Below, piece by piece: positions 38,162 through 48,825 of a DNA stretch of 64,000 nucleotides (position 1 is its first letter; every line of letters starts with the position of its first letter). Under the pieces are notes generated by a model that worked only from the letters and a program-made list of their open reading frames with translations, made no database searches and had not been told where the DNA came from. Origin of the DNA: Tipula vernalis (taxonomy: Eukaryota > Arthropoda > Insecta > Diptera > Tipulidae); assembly GCA_958295665.1 (NCBI GenBank), contig OY282558.1:113450838-113514837 (forward strand), read 5' to 3'. A program made the position numbers and the translations under genes.

Positions 38162-38493
38162 ATTATACTCGTATGTACAAAGCCATAGTCTAAAAAACGA
38201 AGCTTTTATAAGGGAATTAGAAACGAGGAAAAAACCAAACTTTTCATAGAAAAACACACAAAACATATGGGAAATCCTTTTTTTTACCTAAGACAAATTT
38301 TTAAATGAAAACGTTACAAATTCTTAATCATAATTTCTGAAATACTTTCATAAATGTTTGAATTTCAACATATATGAATGTCGGTTATGTAAATCGTTTT
38401 CATTTTCTTGTAACAATTGATTTATTTAAACCAACATTTAAAAAAAATTTCATAACAACAGCATTCTGTGGTGAGATGTTCTAACCATCACTA

Positions 38494-39795
38494 CAGGGTG
38501 ACTGACACGAAATGTTACCAAAACAAAACGCCACAGAATTTTTATTTTTTGATGAATTTTATTGAATCAAAGTAAAAAATGTTCACACAAATATTTAAAT
38601 TTTCGAATTGCATTAGCAGTTTTCGATTTGGCCACCCTTAACCGCGATTATGGCCTTCAAACGGCCGACAAAGCTATTGCATGCAGCACGAAAGTGGCTC
38701 TGCGGTATTTTGGCCCATTCCCGGCGAAGCGCTTGCTTGAGATGATCGACACTTTGGTATTTTTTTGTCCCAACCTTGCTCCAAACTGAGAAATCTAGCA
38801 GATTTGCATCCGGTGAATTTGGTGGCCATTGGGCAGTGGAAATGAACCGCGGAACGTTGTTTCTCAGCCAATCTTGATTGACGCGCGCTTTATGACTCGG
38901 CGCCGAGTCCTGTTGAAATGTCCAGGCTCTGCGGCCGAAATGTTTTTGTGCCCAAGGCTTCAACGGTTTCTCCAACACATGATCCCGATAAATTTGAGCA
39001 TTTATCTTGATGCCACGGTCCAAAAAAACGAGCGGTGAACGGCTTTCGGCCATTATGGCGGCCCAAACCATCACCATCGGCGGCGCTTGGTTTCGAGTGG
39101 CAACCCGTTGGTCAAAATTTTTAGTAGAACGGCCGGGCAAGTAAATCCGGTCGTTTTGCTTGTTCACGTATTGCTCAATAACGAATGGTGACTCATCGGA
39201 GAAAACCAAATTCGGCAAATTGCCACTTTCGTGCAAGCATAACAACTCCTTTTCTCTTTCCACTCTAACTTTTTTTTGAGCATCGGTGAGACCATGCGTT
39301 TTATGGAATTTCAAGGTCTTTAGTTCAAGATGATCTTTCAATATGTGCTGTATCCGTTCGAGCGAAATGTTCGCCTCACGAGCCATTTTTCTGCCGCTAT
39401 GGCGCGGATTCCGAGCCAATTTGGCCTTCACCTTCCGAATGATATACGGCGATGTTGCAGTGCGTTTCGATCCACCACCATGGCGTTTTGCAATGCTGCC
39501 AGTATCGTTATAACGATTTATGGTGCGATACACAAACATTTTATTCACATGCAGATGTTTTAACTGGTTAACAATCTGCGGCTGTGATTTTCCAGCCAAA
39601 TATAGAGAAATCACTCTATTACGCTTGAATTCCATTGCGGATAACTTTTTTCCTGAATATTTCCCACTAAAATGCTTCTGTACGCTTGTAAACAATGGAA
39701 TGAACTGTCATTAGTGTAAATTTGAGCGCTCTGTCATCACTGGTTTGACAGCAATAACAGTCTAAAGTTGGTAACACTTCGTGCCAGTCATCCTG
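38494..39795 (-). mobile_element. Tc1/mariner DD37D (maT-like) transposon, complete
   Basis: The ends CAGGGTGACTGACACGAAAT and, read inward from the right, CAGGATGACTGGCACGAAGT match at 25 of 28 positions (continuing GTTACCAA). TA dinucleotides flank both sides (38492-38493, 39796-39797), the duplication Tc1/mariner elements make. The empty site is visible in the right arm of the host MITE, which reads catcactatttt with a single TA. The element is 1302 bp and carries an uninterrupted transposase. Confidence 0.95.
38613..39695 (-). CDS. Tc1/mariner transposase, DD37D, open over its full length
   Basis: The open frame encodes up to 360 residues, with a stop at 38613-38615. Met21 (39635), which opens MEFKRNRVISLYLAGKSQPQ, is the likelier start because the first helix-turn-helix begins there. 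Two HTH motifs cover about residues 22-125. The catalytic triad is D167 (VFSDESPF), D263 (FQQDSAPSH) and D301 (PPNSPDANLLDF), with 37 residues between the last two. This is the maT-type spacing. The protein would cut the element out at its ends and insert it at TA. NPLD is changed to NLLD before the last aspartate, which might reduce activity. The frame is otherwise unbroken, unlike every other element here, suggesting recent arrival. Confidence 0.93.
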   Translation of the reverse strand: MFTSVQKHFSGKYSGKKLSAMEFKRNRVISLYLAGKSQPQIVNQLKHLHVNKMFVYRTINRYNDTGSIAKRHGGGSKRTATSPYIIRKVKAKLARNPRHSGRKMAREANISLERIQHILKDHLELKTLKFHKTHGLTDAQKKVRVEREKELLCLHESGNLPNLVFSDESPFVIEQYVNKQNDRIYLPGRSTKNFDQRVATRNQAPPMVMVWAAIMAESRSPLVFLDRGIKINAQIYRDHVLEKPLKPWAQKHFGRRAWTFQQDSAPSHKARVNQDWLRNNVPRFISTAQWPPNSPDANLLDFSVWSKVGTKKYQSVDHLKQALRREWAKIPQSHFRAACNSFVGRLKAIIAVKGGQIENC

Positions 39796-40730
39796 TATTT
39801 TCGATGTTCGATAGTATCCATGTCTCTCTTTTCAAGAATAAAATAGTATAATATTTCGATTTTTGAATTATTCTTTCTTTATTGCGATCTCATTCTTATA
39901 GAATAAATGTATATACTGTTTCATTTTTTCACATCGACAAAGTGCCACAAACGAAAATTTGGGTAATAAAGAGTGATGAATGGAAATAGAAACAGAATGA
40001 TGTTTTATGTGAGCATGCTGAGATCGCAATAAAGTATTCATCTTGAAAAGAGAGACATGAACACTGTCGAACATCGAAAATAGTGATGGTTAGAACATCT
40101 CACCACTGGTCAAATTGAAATAGCTTACTACAATTCGTTTGGTCATTAAGTCAATATACATTACATAGATGGCAGTGATGGTCGTAAAAATTTGGTAAAA
40201 TCGTACCAAAAATTACCATCTGGGGAAATTTCAAGTTCAAAAATTGTAGGAAAAGCAAAATAAATTCACAAAATATAGGACCGTATCATAATTTTGTGAT
40301 TAAATAATTTTTTTTCGTATTTTTCTGTAAATGTTTTAGACATCTTACGTACACTAGTAAAACTAAAGATAAATTTTGCAAGTATTATTTTAATTCGTCA
40401 GAGCATACTTTGATGTATTTTTCAAAATGAAAGTTTGAAATATACATTTTAGAAATAATTTAATTTTAATATTTCTGCAATTAATATTTATTTAATGCCA
40501 ATATCGACTTCTTATATGTTGTTGTTAAAGATATACAGAAAACTGTTATTTAACCGTTTCAGATTATTTTTGCTTTTTTCACTGAAAAACTTGAAGCTAA
40601 AAAACACCATTTTTACTATGAATGCCTATGGAAATCAGTGAAAAGTTATACCACTAAAAAAGCTTCTAAAAAATACGTCGCGCTGATTATGGCTCTATAC
40701 TCTAGAAGGCTCTGCGCCTACTCCAAAACC

Positions 40731-40865
40731 GTCGTCAGTAACTTTTTTGGTAATTTTGCAATAGAAAAAGAGATTTTGACGGAATTAATTTTTCATAAAT
40801 TACTGAAAACATTTTCGCCCTCAAGGACTTCTGTTGCGAAATTACCAAAAAAGCTACTGTCGACG
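40731..40865. mobile_element. Small MITE, family member 2 (see 20516)
   Basis: The arms GTCGTCAGTAACTTTTTTGG and the complementary end CCAAAAAAGCTACTGTCGAC correspond to those of the 20516-20608 copy, with matching GCAATAG / CTGTTGC blocks. The centre is longer and open-ended with no gene. It lies 16 bp after the end of the 899-bp unit. Confidence 0.65.
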
Positions 40866-41774
40866 CGGAATCAAACATCGTACTATAAGATTCACATAAA
40901 TTGTAATCTACAATTAACATAACGAAGATTTTGTGCAATAAATGAAAGATGTGCACAATGGAATCAACGTTGGATGGATTTGCAACGAAAAAGTTTGCCA
41001 TTTAACAGTCTAAATTGTAATAATTGGTTGATTGTATCGGCTAAAAATATTGTTAGGCAAAGGACTGCCAAAATATATCGATGAAAATTTGGGTGATATT
41101 TTAGATTTAACAGATACTTCCATTCCTGATAAAATAAAAAAAAAGAAACAAAAGCCTGTTTTTCATAATTGTTCATTATGATTAACTTGACTATGTAGAG
41201 TAAGACAAAATCGCAAAAGGCATGATTGACGAATTGAAGTAAGATTTGGAAGTTGGAAGTTGCTGGTTAATTATAGCTACGAAAGCAGTAATTAACAATG
41301 AAACTTGTCGAAAAAAACGATATAATGAAATATTTTCTTTAATTTGACAAAAGAATCCGTGAATAGAAATCGATTAGCATTACAATGGAAGGGAGGGATA
41401 GATGTTATTTCCTATTTGATTATGACATTACCAACAAGAAGTGTATTGAAAATGTATTGCTTTATTTGCTGAGCAAATTCTAGTGGTAGGTATTAGGGAG
41501 CGTATCGAAATCCTGGTTTTAATCTCGGCTTTTGATTTTTATTTTAAAATTGTATTCCTTCTTTTCCAGAATTCATAAAAACCGAGATTTTGGGAACCAG
41601 TCTTATGTCGCCAACCCGTTGGAAATGTGTTAAGTAACGAATCATGAATGGCGGGTTCAATAAGCATGCTGTGCCTGACCTTTCATTTTTCTAAATTGTG
41701 ACTTTTCAAACGACAACCAAATGTTATTGCTCTTTGAATAAAATAACCAGGCAACTGATCAAAAAGTACAGTGT

Positions 41775-41850
41775 TTAAATCTGAAGGTACGAATTCGAGT
41801 CTCGATAGGGAGGGATGTAAAAGGAAGTTTTTGCTCTTCTGATTGTATAT
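41775..41850 (+). repeat. Fragment of a tRNA-derived SINE
   Basis: GAATTCGAGTCTCGATAGGG then GGGATGTAAAAGGAAGTTTT and CTTCTGATT parallel the stretch at 55130-55180, starting at the B-box. The upstream A-box half is not recognisable. It is probably a 5'-truncated or diverged member of the same family. Confidence 0.5.
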
Positions 41851-42515
41851 TCTTAGTCCGTAAAATGTTGATAATTTGAATAAGCTCAGACGTTATTGAT
41901 ACCAGGATGTGATTTTAAAGGCGACAGATGGGATTCCTTGCAACCACCATCAATGCGCGTTGTCATATTTCAGTGTTCCAATTGCATGCTGCTCTGGCCA
42001 CTCGGTGTGAAAACGCTGCTGACACTCGGTTCTCTGTGCCAACCTTTTTTATGTACAGAGGTCACTGCCGGCGATGGTGGCTCCTCATCTTGCATCGGGC
42101 CAACAACAACTTGTGAAACTCATATTTTTATTATTATTATTGCTAACGATTGGGGACTACACTCATCAAAATAACTGATAAATCGTAATTTTTCTACTTC
42201 CAATAATGCTTTTATATTAACATAGTGCTTATTATATAACATATTGTTGGAATAACTGAATCCTATACTCATTATCCTTGGCGAAATAAACAGTCGTCGT
42301 GTAAATTTAAATTTTACTTAGCAATGCATAATTAAAGCACTCACTCTAAAAATGATAACTCTTCAAAAGCAACACCGCAATGAAAAGTCTAAAATTAGTC
42401 AGCATTGGTGTAGCAGAATTGGGGTTTACAAAGGAAAAAAATGGTCAAAAGTTTTTTTGAAATCGATGTATTTTTCGCGCAGATTAAGAATTCAATGAGT
42501 TCCTAGGTCGGCCTG
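41851..42515. other. No gene recognised; one GC-richer patch
   Basis: A GC-richer patch at 41925-42120 has open frames in two plus frames and a coding-like minus frame (KKGWHREPSVSSVF), none recognised. An ATT microsatellite lies at 42129-42141. The patch may be part of an unrecognised repeat. Confidence 0.3.
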
Positions 42516-42516
42516 G

Positions 42517-42653
42517 GCCCGTATTCTTGAAATTCAGCCGAAAAAAGTCACCGATGACTTTCTAGTAAAACACGTTATTTCAGTCGAAAATTTATATTAT
42601 TTTATACTAAAGTCACCGGCGACATTTTTCGGTGAATTTCAAGAATACAGGGC
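42517..42653. mobile_element. Hairpin MITE (about 50-bp arms)
   Basis: The left arm GGCCCGTATTCTTGAAATTC followed by an AGTCACCGATGACTTT block pairs with the right arm ending GAATTTCAAGAATACAGGGC, allowing a few mismatches. The centre is about 35 bp. No coding capacity. Target duplication not evident. Confidence 0.8.
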
Positions 42654-42819
42654 TAATGGGGGAAAGGGTCGAAAAAAAGAGATTTTTAGCTCTCTTGAGA
42701 GACCGCGGTCATATTTTCGCAAATAACTCGGTTATTTTGCTTTTTAGGAAAAAATGTTAAATGGTAAAGTTGTTTTACGTTTTAAATGTAAATTTTTGCA
42801 TCTGTAGATTTTTGATGTC

Positions 42820-44765
42820 AACATGATGGGAGACCTGAATCAAAATGAATTATCAGTGGAATTTGTGACAACGCGTTTATTGGATGAGTACAGGGTAGAC
42901 AAGAATGTGCTCATAAACCGACAGCTATGAGTCCGAAATCTGAAATTATTTGTCATTATTATCGTAAAGTCGGACATAAAACGACACAATGGTATCAAAT
43001 AAACGGTTTATTCGACCAAATCAAAATCCCCGCAAAAAATCGAATAAAAATAATGGTATAAATAACCCAAGTAGTTCAAATGATAGTTCGACTTTATGTG
43101 CGGCCACCGATTATACTACAATTACTGTTATCAACCATCGAATGAAACATCATTGTGAAATTTGATTTGTGTTGGATTCTTATGCAACAGAACATTATGG
43201 TAAATTATGTATCATATTTCGAAATTGTCATTATTGCAAAGAAAAATCAACGGTTGATTGCAAAGAAACAGGTTGAAATTATAAAGTTTATCGTTTTATG
43301 ATGGTGAATGAATAATTAGAATAATTGAAGAAGTTCGTAGTTTGAAATGGAACTTGACGACAAATTGGGCATTAACCAAAAAGGTAGTTCGTTAGGATAA
43401 AGATAGTTCGATGAAAAGTTCGCCTAAATTACCTACATTCAATGGTAAAACACAATTTGTGGCGAAAACAGTTGGAAAATTATACGAAGTAATTATTCAT
43501 GTTCAACCATGTGTTGTCCATGTATCTCCGAATCTTTGCCATTTGAATATATTCCACGTGAAAAAAATGATCAAACATAATAATATTATAAATGTTATTG
43601 AAAATGTTGAAGATAATCTAAATCAAAAGTTTTGTGTCATGTGCTGTTAGTAAAGAAGCACGTTCAAGATTTCCGAAAAATAAAAATGCTCGATCAATTC
43701 GAATTTTGGCATTGATCCATAGCGACGTTTAAAGTTCGATTTTTATTTAGATGAATCAACATTATTACTGACGATTATTAACGATTAGAAAACGTATTTT
43801 ATGGATTTAACGAATTTCAAGAAAATAAATATAAAGCGACGGCTGAATCTTATCGTGGCTGCAGAATTGCAAAATTAAGAGTTGACAATGGTGGTGAATT
43901 TTTGTCAAATAAATTCAACGATTTCTGTAAAAAGAAAGGAATTCAAATGTTGTACTCAGTACCATAAAATCCAGAAATGATTGATGTAGCTGAAAGAATA
44001 AACTGAACATTACAAGATAAAAATGCTTTCGATATGTTAACACCGACTGAAACAACTCGTCATTTGGTGAACAATTTCTTACCAAAATACCAGAGCTGAA
44101 ATTTGGTTTGTAACGAATTTGTAACAAGGCGTATTCTCCGACGACTAATTGGTAATTACTGCACATCAATGCAGCAGCCTGATGATTTCAGAAAAAAAAA
44201 TCATTAAAAGAATGCAAGGTACATCGTTCGTGGCCTGTACGTTGATTATATGAAATGATTTGGGTCGAGTTAATGTCTACAAGCAATTATTATTCAAGGA
44301 ATCCGAAATGCCGGATATTGGTTCAAACATTTCTTGGGATGCAGTGATAAAACAAACAACATAATTAGTATAAGTCAAACACATTATTTGAAAGGCTTGA
44401 TTGTGATGAAGACGACATGCATCTATAACAACAAGACCAGATTTATGTGCGTCAACGAATTATTCAGTCGTTTCCAGAGTTGTTTCATGAAGGAACATTT
44501 TATTCATGGTTGATGACATGAGAAGATTTCTGGTGAACAAATATACACCACGCAGTTAGCAAAATATTATATTTTCCATAGAGTTGAAAATATTTCAACT
44601 CCTACAGCTCATTTCGTGGTGTACATTTTTTCACCGGAAATCTTCTCAGGTACACACCTTCAAAGTAAACGAGTTCTTCGCTACACACTCTCAATGTTGA
44701 ATTTAGAAATGGTTTATTGTAAATGTGAAGATGCTAAATCTTTGGACAGTGTCAATAAATTATTT
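42820..44765 (+). pseudogene. Ty1/copia retrotransposon remnant
   Basis: Blocks appear in the normal copia order. Gag: LNQNELSVEFVTTRLLDEYR (about 42838-42897), then a decayed zinc knuckle, CHYYRKVGHKTTQW (about 42951-42992), where two cysteines are lost. Protease-like LDSYATEHYG is near 43170. The GAG-pre-integrase piece HLNIFHVKKMIKH is near 43540. The integrase core has VDNGGEFLSNKFNDFCKKKG (about 43870-43945) and VAERIN. Weak RT traces (TRPDLCAS near 44435) precede a C-terminal KRVLRYTLSMLNLEMVY (about 44665-44720). Most frames are broken and much of RT is gone. No LTRs were found. A hairpin has inserted at 44520-44647. Confidence 0.85.
44520..44647. mobile_element. Hairpin MITE inside the copia remnant
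   Basis: The left arm GAGAAGATTTCTGGTGAACA continues ATATACACCACG. The right arm is its complement with few mismatches and ends CGGAAATCTTCTC. Arms are about 40 bases, the centre about 45. It splits copia coding similarity, which is seen on both sides. The target duplication is not clear. Confidence 0.8.
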
Positions 44766-44980
44766 TTTTCTGTATTTAAATTAATATTATTAATACAGCG
44801 AAATCAGTGTTAAAAAAAATCTCTTTATACCGAACAGCATAACGGAGATTCATAACGATTTTTCATAAGCTAAATTAGAAATTTTAGCTATAAGGAAGTA
44901 AAATAAGAAAATTTTACATTTTCATAAATTAATTAACAAAAATATTCCAATACAGCGAACTAATTTCTCCGCTCCCTTCG

Positions 44981-45006
44981 GCTTCGTTATAACGAGACCC
45001 CACTGT
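44981..45006. repeat. Possible pogo-like transposon end
   Basis: Read on the minus strand, TACAGTGGGGTCTCGTTATA (to 45006) resembles terminal repeats of pogo/Tigger-like elements, with the TA next to CAGT. No matching left end was found, so this may be an isolated terminus. Confidence 0.3.
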
Positions 45007-45009
45007 ATT

Positions 45010-47974
45010 AAATCTGATTTGTTCAAAATAGTTTTTTCTTATTTCGATAATCGTTTTTCATAATACTTGCGAAGCAAATCACATCCGCAAAACCACAAAA
45101 AATGCGCTTATTCGCGCCTCTAGGGGAAAAAAATGTTTAAATTTTTTGCCCTAGGCGGTATCCATGACGCTCCCTCCAATCGTCAATAGGGCCTCTAAAG
45201 GGTTTCGTGGAATACAAGCTGAACATTTCCCGTAGTCAAAAGTCGTGGAGGGTCATCGGAAGACCTTCCTGGCCAACGTAATTTGTACAGCTTCAAGACG
45301 GGCACAACTTGTAGAAAACCTGGGGTCCTACTATTGCTTCCTATGTTAAATTTTGTCGCCTTTAGTCGGCAAAGTAAGAAAAAGGAAAGCAACAGTGATC
45401 ATGTATTTACTACTTAGTAGCAGTAGTAGCAACCCTAATCAGGATTGTTTCTTGACCCTTATTTATGATGATCAAACATTACCAATTTGCCAATAACAAT
45501 ATTAAATTCACCGAAGCTTTATATTACTAGACCTCGAAAACAATTTCAAAAATCTCATTATGGCATTGCTATGGTAGAATATCTAAATTATTTATTATTT
45601 TTTTCTGAGTTATTAAACATATCATACTAGCTCCTCTTCGATCTTAAGCTTAAGATGCAAGACTTATAGAAGGTCATTATGATTTTATTTTCCTCTTTAG
45701 GGATAAAAACACTTTTACTTTCGTGTACTGTTAAAAAACCTTGCCATAGCTTAGGCTGGCTAAAAATACGCCATCAGATACAAGTATATGTAATTTATAG
45801 GGTGCCCAACCCCTCTTTAAGTTATGTTCTTCTCACATACGCAAATAGGTCCAGAATAATGCCCAATATTTCTCGAATATTGTACTTCATACTGTACAGA
45901 CGCTTCATTGAAGCTTTCATAAACAGTTTCTCCTTCTTCTTCGCTCATATGGTTCTCCGTCTTCCCATGGTTTGAGGTTTTTAACCAATCTTCTATAGCT
46001 AGTTGAATTGAGAAACTTGGGTTTGACGGAGTCTTTCCTCAATTTTAAATATGGTGATCTCCTCCTTCTTAATGATAATCTGGCCTGGCGCTATTACCAT
46101 ACGTTTGTGCCTACTAAGACTTCTTTAAAGAATGCAAGCCTTAGTCCCTCCGGGCTTCCCCGTTTGTTGATGCACTTCGACTTCGGCGCCAGTGTGGTTT
46201 ATTTGTTGGATCTCAATGGGCCTTGTTTGATCTCATTCGTCCTTTTCCCTTATGTCGGCCACTTGTCTCGCCAATGTTTGGGGCCTTACCACCTCTTATA
46301 GAATTGGTGCTTTACATCTCCCCTTCAAGTTTAAAACGTTTTTTACTTTCGAAGCCTTAGAGGTAATTTTGGCTTCCAATTTGTTTCTTTATTCGGGCCA
46401 AATAGTTTCAGTTGATCGTTACAAGGAGGCAAATCACACCTGCAAATTCATGGCCCTCACAAGACTATGGACTCTAACTTTAGCTCTTCGCTAGAGAAGG
46501 CTTTATCTATAGATTTTGTCTACTTTAAGTATTTGCCTCAAAAGCCGACCATTTACCAATTCAAGAAAGAGCTGTTCTAAAACCCTTAAAACAATAATTT
46601 CAGATAAAAAAACGCTGTAACTAATAATAATTAGTACTATTAACGCTCAGATATAATCGATTGAAGCACCTTTTTCGGCGTATTTATAATTTGTTAGAAA
46701 TAGGGTCCATTGTTCTGCAATAATCCATCATACGATTTATAATATAAAACTATTATCATTAAATGCTAATTTAATTAATTTATTGATTGAAATTAATAAC
46801 TTTTTTGGCTAATTTTTTATCGTTACAAATACTGACAACGTTACACTGCTGATAGGATCCAATATTGGTGATATTATTAGGATACCTCAGTATATGACGA
46901 GTACATTGTTTTCGCATGTTTACATATTTAGTTATCGCAAATACAATGATACTGCCTATACATATAGATTTTGCGATTTTTTTAACATCGTTAAATTTCC
47001 ATAAAGGCGTTAAAATAAATGGATTTTTTATGTACAAATGTATGAGTATATACATATAAAAGAACATAATTTACAATTAACAATTTGAAGGTACGAGTAG
47101 TTTAATGTTTTCAGATAAAAGTTTTGAAAGTTCTTTCCGTTCGTGTTAAGTACGAGATTACATAAGTATAAATTAATGGGAAATGTCACTAACCAAGTAT
47201 ATACTCTAACGGTTTAAAAGAAAATTGATCCTGTTGCTAATTAACATCGTATCAATAAACAGATTCACAATTGCATTATAATCGTCTAGCTAATTGTATA
47301 TTTGCCACTTATTATATTCATTTCCTATACCAGAACCAATCATTAATTGAAATGTAATAATATTCCTGATTTGCATCTTATAGATATAGTGATAGAGGAG
47401 GTGCAAATAAAAGGCATAAAACAGAAACAATTAACATTTCATTTTAACACAAAAAAAAAATGCGATTGCTAATAAAGATTGCATTTCCGAAATATCTTGA
47501 AGGCATTTTATAATATATATTAATGATTTATACAAGAATACGACAATAATAACACAATAATTTTATTTTATTATAATTTATTATACCCAAAGAGTAAAAT
47601 AAATAGGAAATAAAAAATTTATTGTTATTGTATATAGTTTCTAAAGTTTAATGACATTTATTTGCAATCGATTATGGGATAATCGACAATTTTACTCTAT
47701 CATTTAACAGAGCAGGGCCAGCGCGTCTTAATATAAGCTTTGCGGATTACTTCGAGTCTGCTTCAATAACCATTTCATTACAAACATAAAGTTTACTTTA
47801 GTTAGAATTTTTAATGCTTATTAGTTGCATTATAGAATTTAAATCTTTAAATTTTTAACTAGTTGGTAGGCTGTACAAACTACGTATTACATATATTTCG
47901 TACATAACGTCGATGCACAAGAACACAACTCAAAAATCATAATTATTGAGTTATTTCTAGAAATTAGTAGCTAA
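45010..47974. other. No gene identified; some unassigned open frames
   Basis: 45160-45400 is GC-richer but unrecognised. Plus-strand frames at 45679-45975, 46008-46301 and 46252-46494 are longer than expected by chance and overlap. They may come from one decayed element, but no motif could be named. 46600-47974 is AT-rich with no visible signal. Confidence 0.35.
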
Positions 47975-48825
47975 AAAGGTCGATTTATATTATCAGTTCC
48001 TTTCAGTTCCTACTCGTATCGTGCCAGACAAAAAAAACATTGTTACATGTACTTTCTATATGAGTATTTATATTATCAGTTCCTTTCCGTTCCTACTCGT
48101 ACCGACACAGACACGTATTGTTGAAAAGAATGTTTTGTATGATATCTGAAGGCGAAAAAATACGAAAGAATAGCGAAACAAACAAAAATTGTAAATTGCT
48201 ACTAAAACATTTTTGTATTTTTGTGTGTTATCTTTACTCTATACGTAACCAAAAGATACGAAGAAAATGCCTGAATTGAAAGGTACGGATAGTATAAATT
48301 GATGATGTCTGACACGATACGAGTAGGAACTGAAAGGAACTGATAATATAAATCCACCTAAAGACGTATTTTTTTATGGGAGAGAACGACAGAATGAAAA
48401 CTCCAAAATTAACCGTTAGAGTTTGATTGGTTGTGATTTAAGGTGGATTTATATTATCAGTTCCTTTCAGTTCCTACTCGTATCGTGTCAGACATCATCA
48501 ATTTATACTATCCGTACCTTTCAATTCAGGCATTTTCTTCGTATCTTTTGGTTACGTATAGAGTAAAGATAACACACAAAAATACAAAAATGTTTTAGTA
48601 GCAATTTACAATTTTTGTTTGTTTCGCTATTCTTTCGTATTTTTTCGCCTTCAGATATCATACAAAACATTATTTTCAACAATACGTGTCTGTGTCGATA
48701 CGAGTAGGAACGGAAAGGAACTGATAATATAAATACTCATATAGAAAGTACATGTAACAATGTTTTTTTTGTCTGACACGATACGAGTAGGAACTGAAAG
48801 GAACTGATAATATAAATCGACCTTT
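47975..48825. mobile_element. Foldback element with 385-bp inverted arms
   Basis: The left arm (47975-48359) and right arm (48441-48825) are reverse complements with no net gaps (paired positions sum to 96800) and only a handful of mismatches. The spacer is 81 bp. A roughly 44-bp motif containing ATTATCAGTTCCTTTCAGTT and CCTACTCGTATCG occurs six times: 47986-48029, 48069-48108, 48308-48351 (reversed), 48449-48492, 48692-48731 (reversed) and 48771-48814 (reversed). There is no coding capacity; a 108-codon minus frame is an accident of the palindrome. The form suggests a foldback or long-TIR MITE with subterminal repeats that could bind a transposase. No clear target duplication was found. Confidence 0.93.

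Larger units (their letters stand above)
38469..40105. mobile_element. MITE (about 333 bp) split by a maT element
   Basis: The ends are inverted repeats beginning TGGTGAGATGTTCTAACCAT. Joined across the nested element, the left arm matches the right arm for about 66 bp (including ATTTTCGATGTTCGA and CATGTCTCTCTTTTCAAGA), with a further TTTATTGCGATCTCA block shared deeper in. It is flanked by CTG on both sides (38466-38468 and 40106-40108), a 3-bp target duplication confirmed by the empty site in copy 1. No gene of its own is present. The superfamily is unknown; CTG does not fit the TWA preference of PIF/Harbinger. Confidence 0.85.
38176..40714. repeat. Tandem duplication, copy 2, carrying nested insertions
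   Basis: Same unit as 37263-38161. Subtracting the 1640 bp of inserted DNA (38469-40108) leaves 899 bp, exactly the length of copy 1. The junction in copy 1 reads GCATTCTGGTCAAATT. In copy 2, CTG has been duplicated around the insertion. A small MITE (40731) follows just past the end of this copy. Confidence 0.85.

Noticed and set aside
45679..46494. Overlapping open frames as a gene
   Set aside because: No domain, splice sites or composition support a gene; they may be a decayed repeat.
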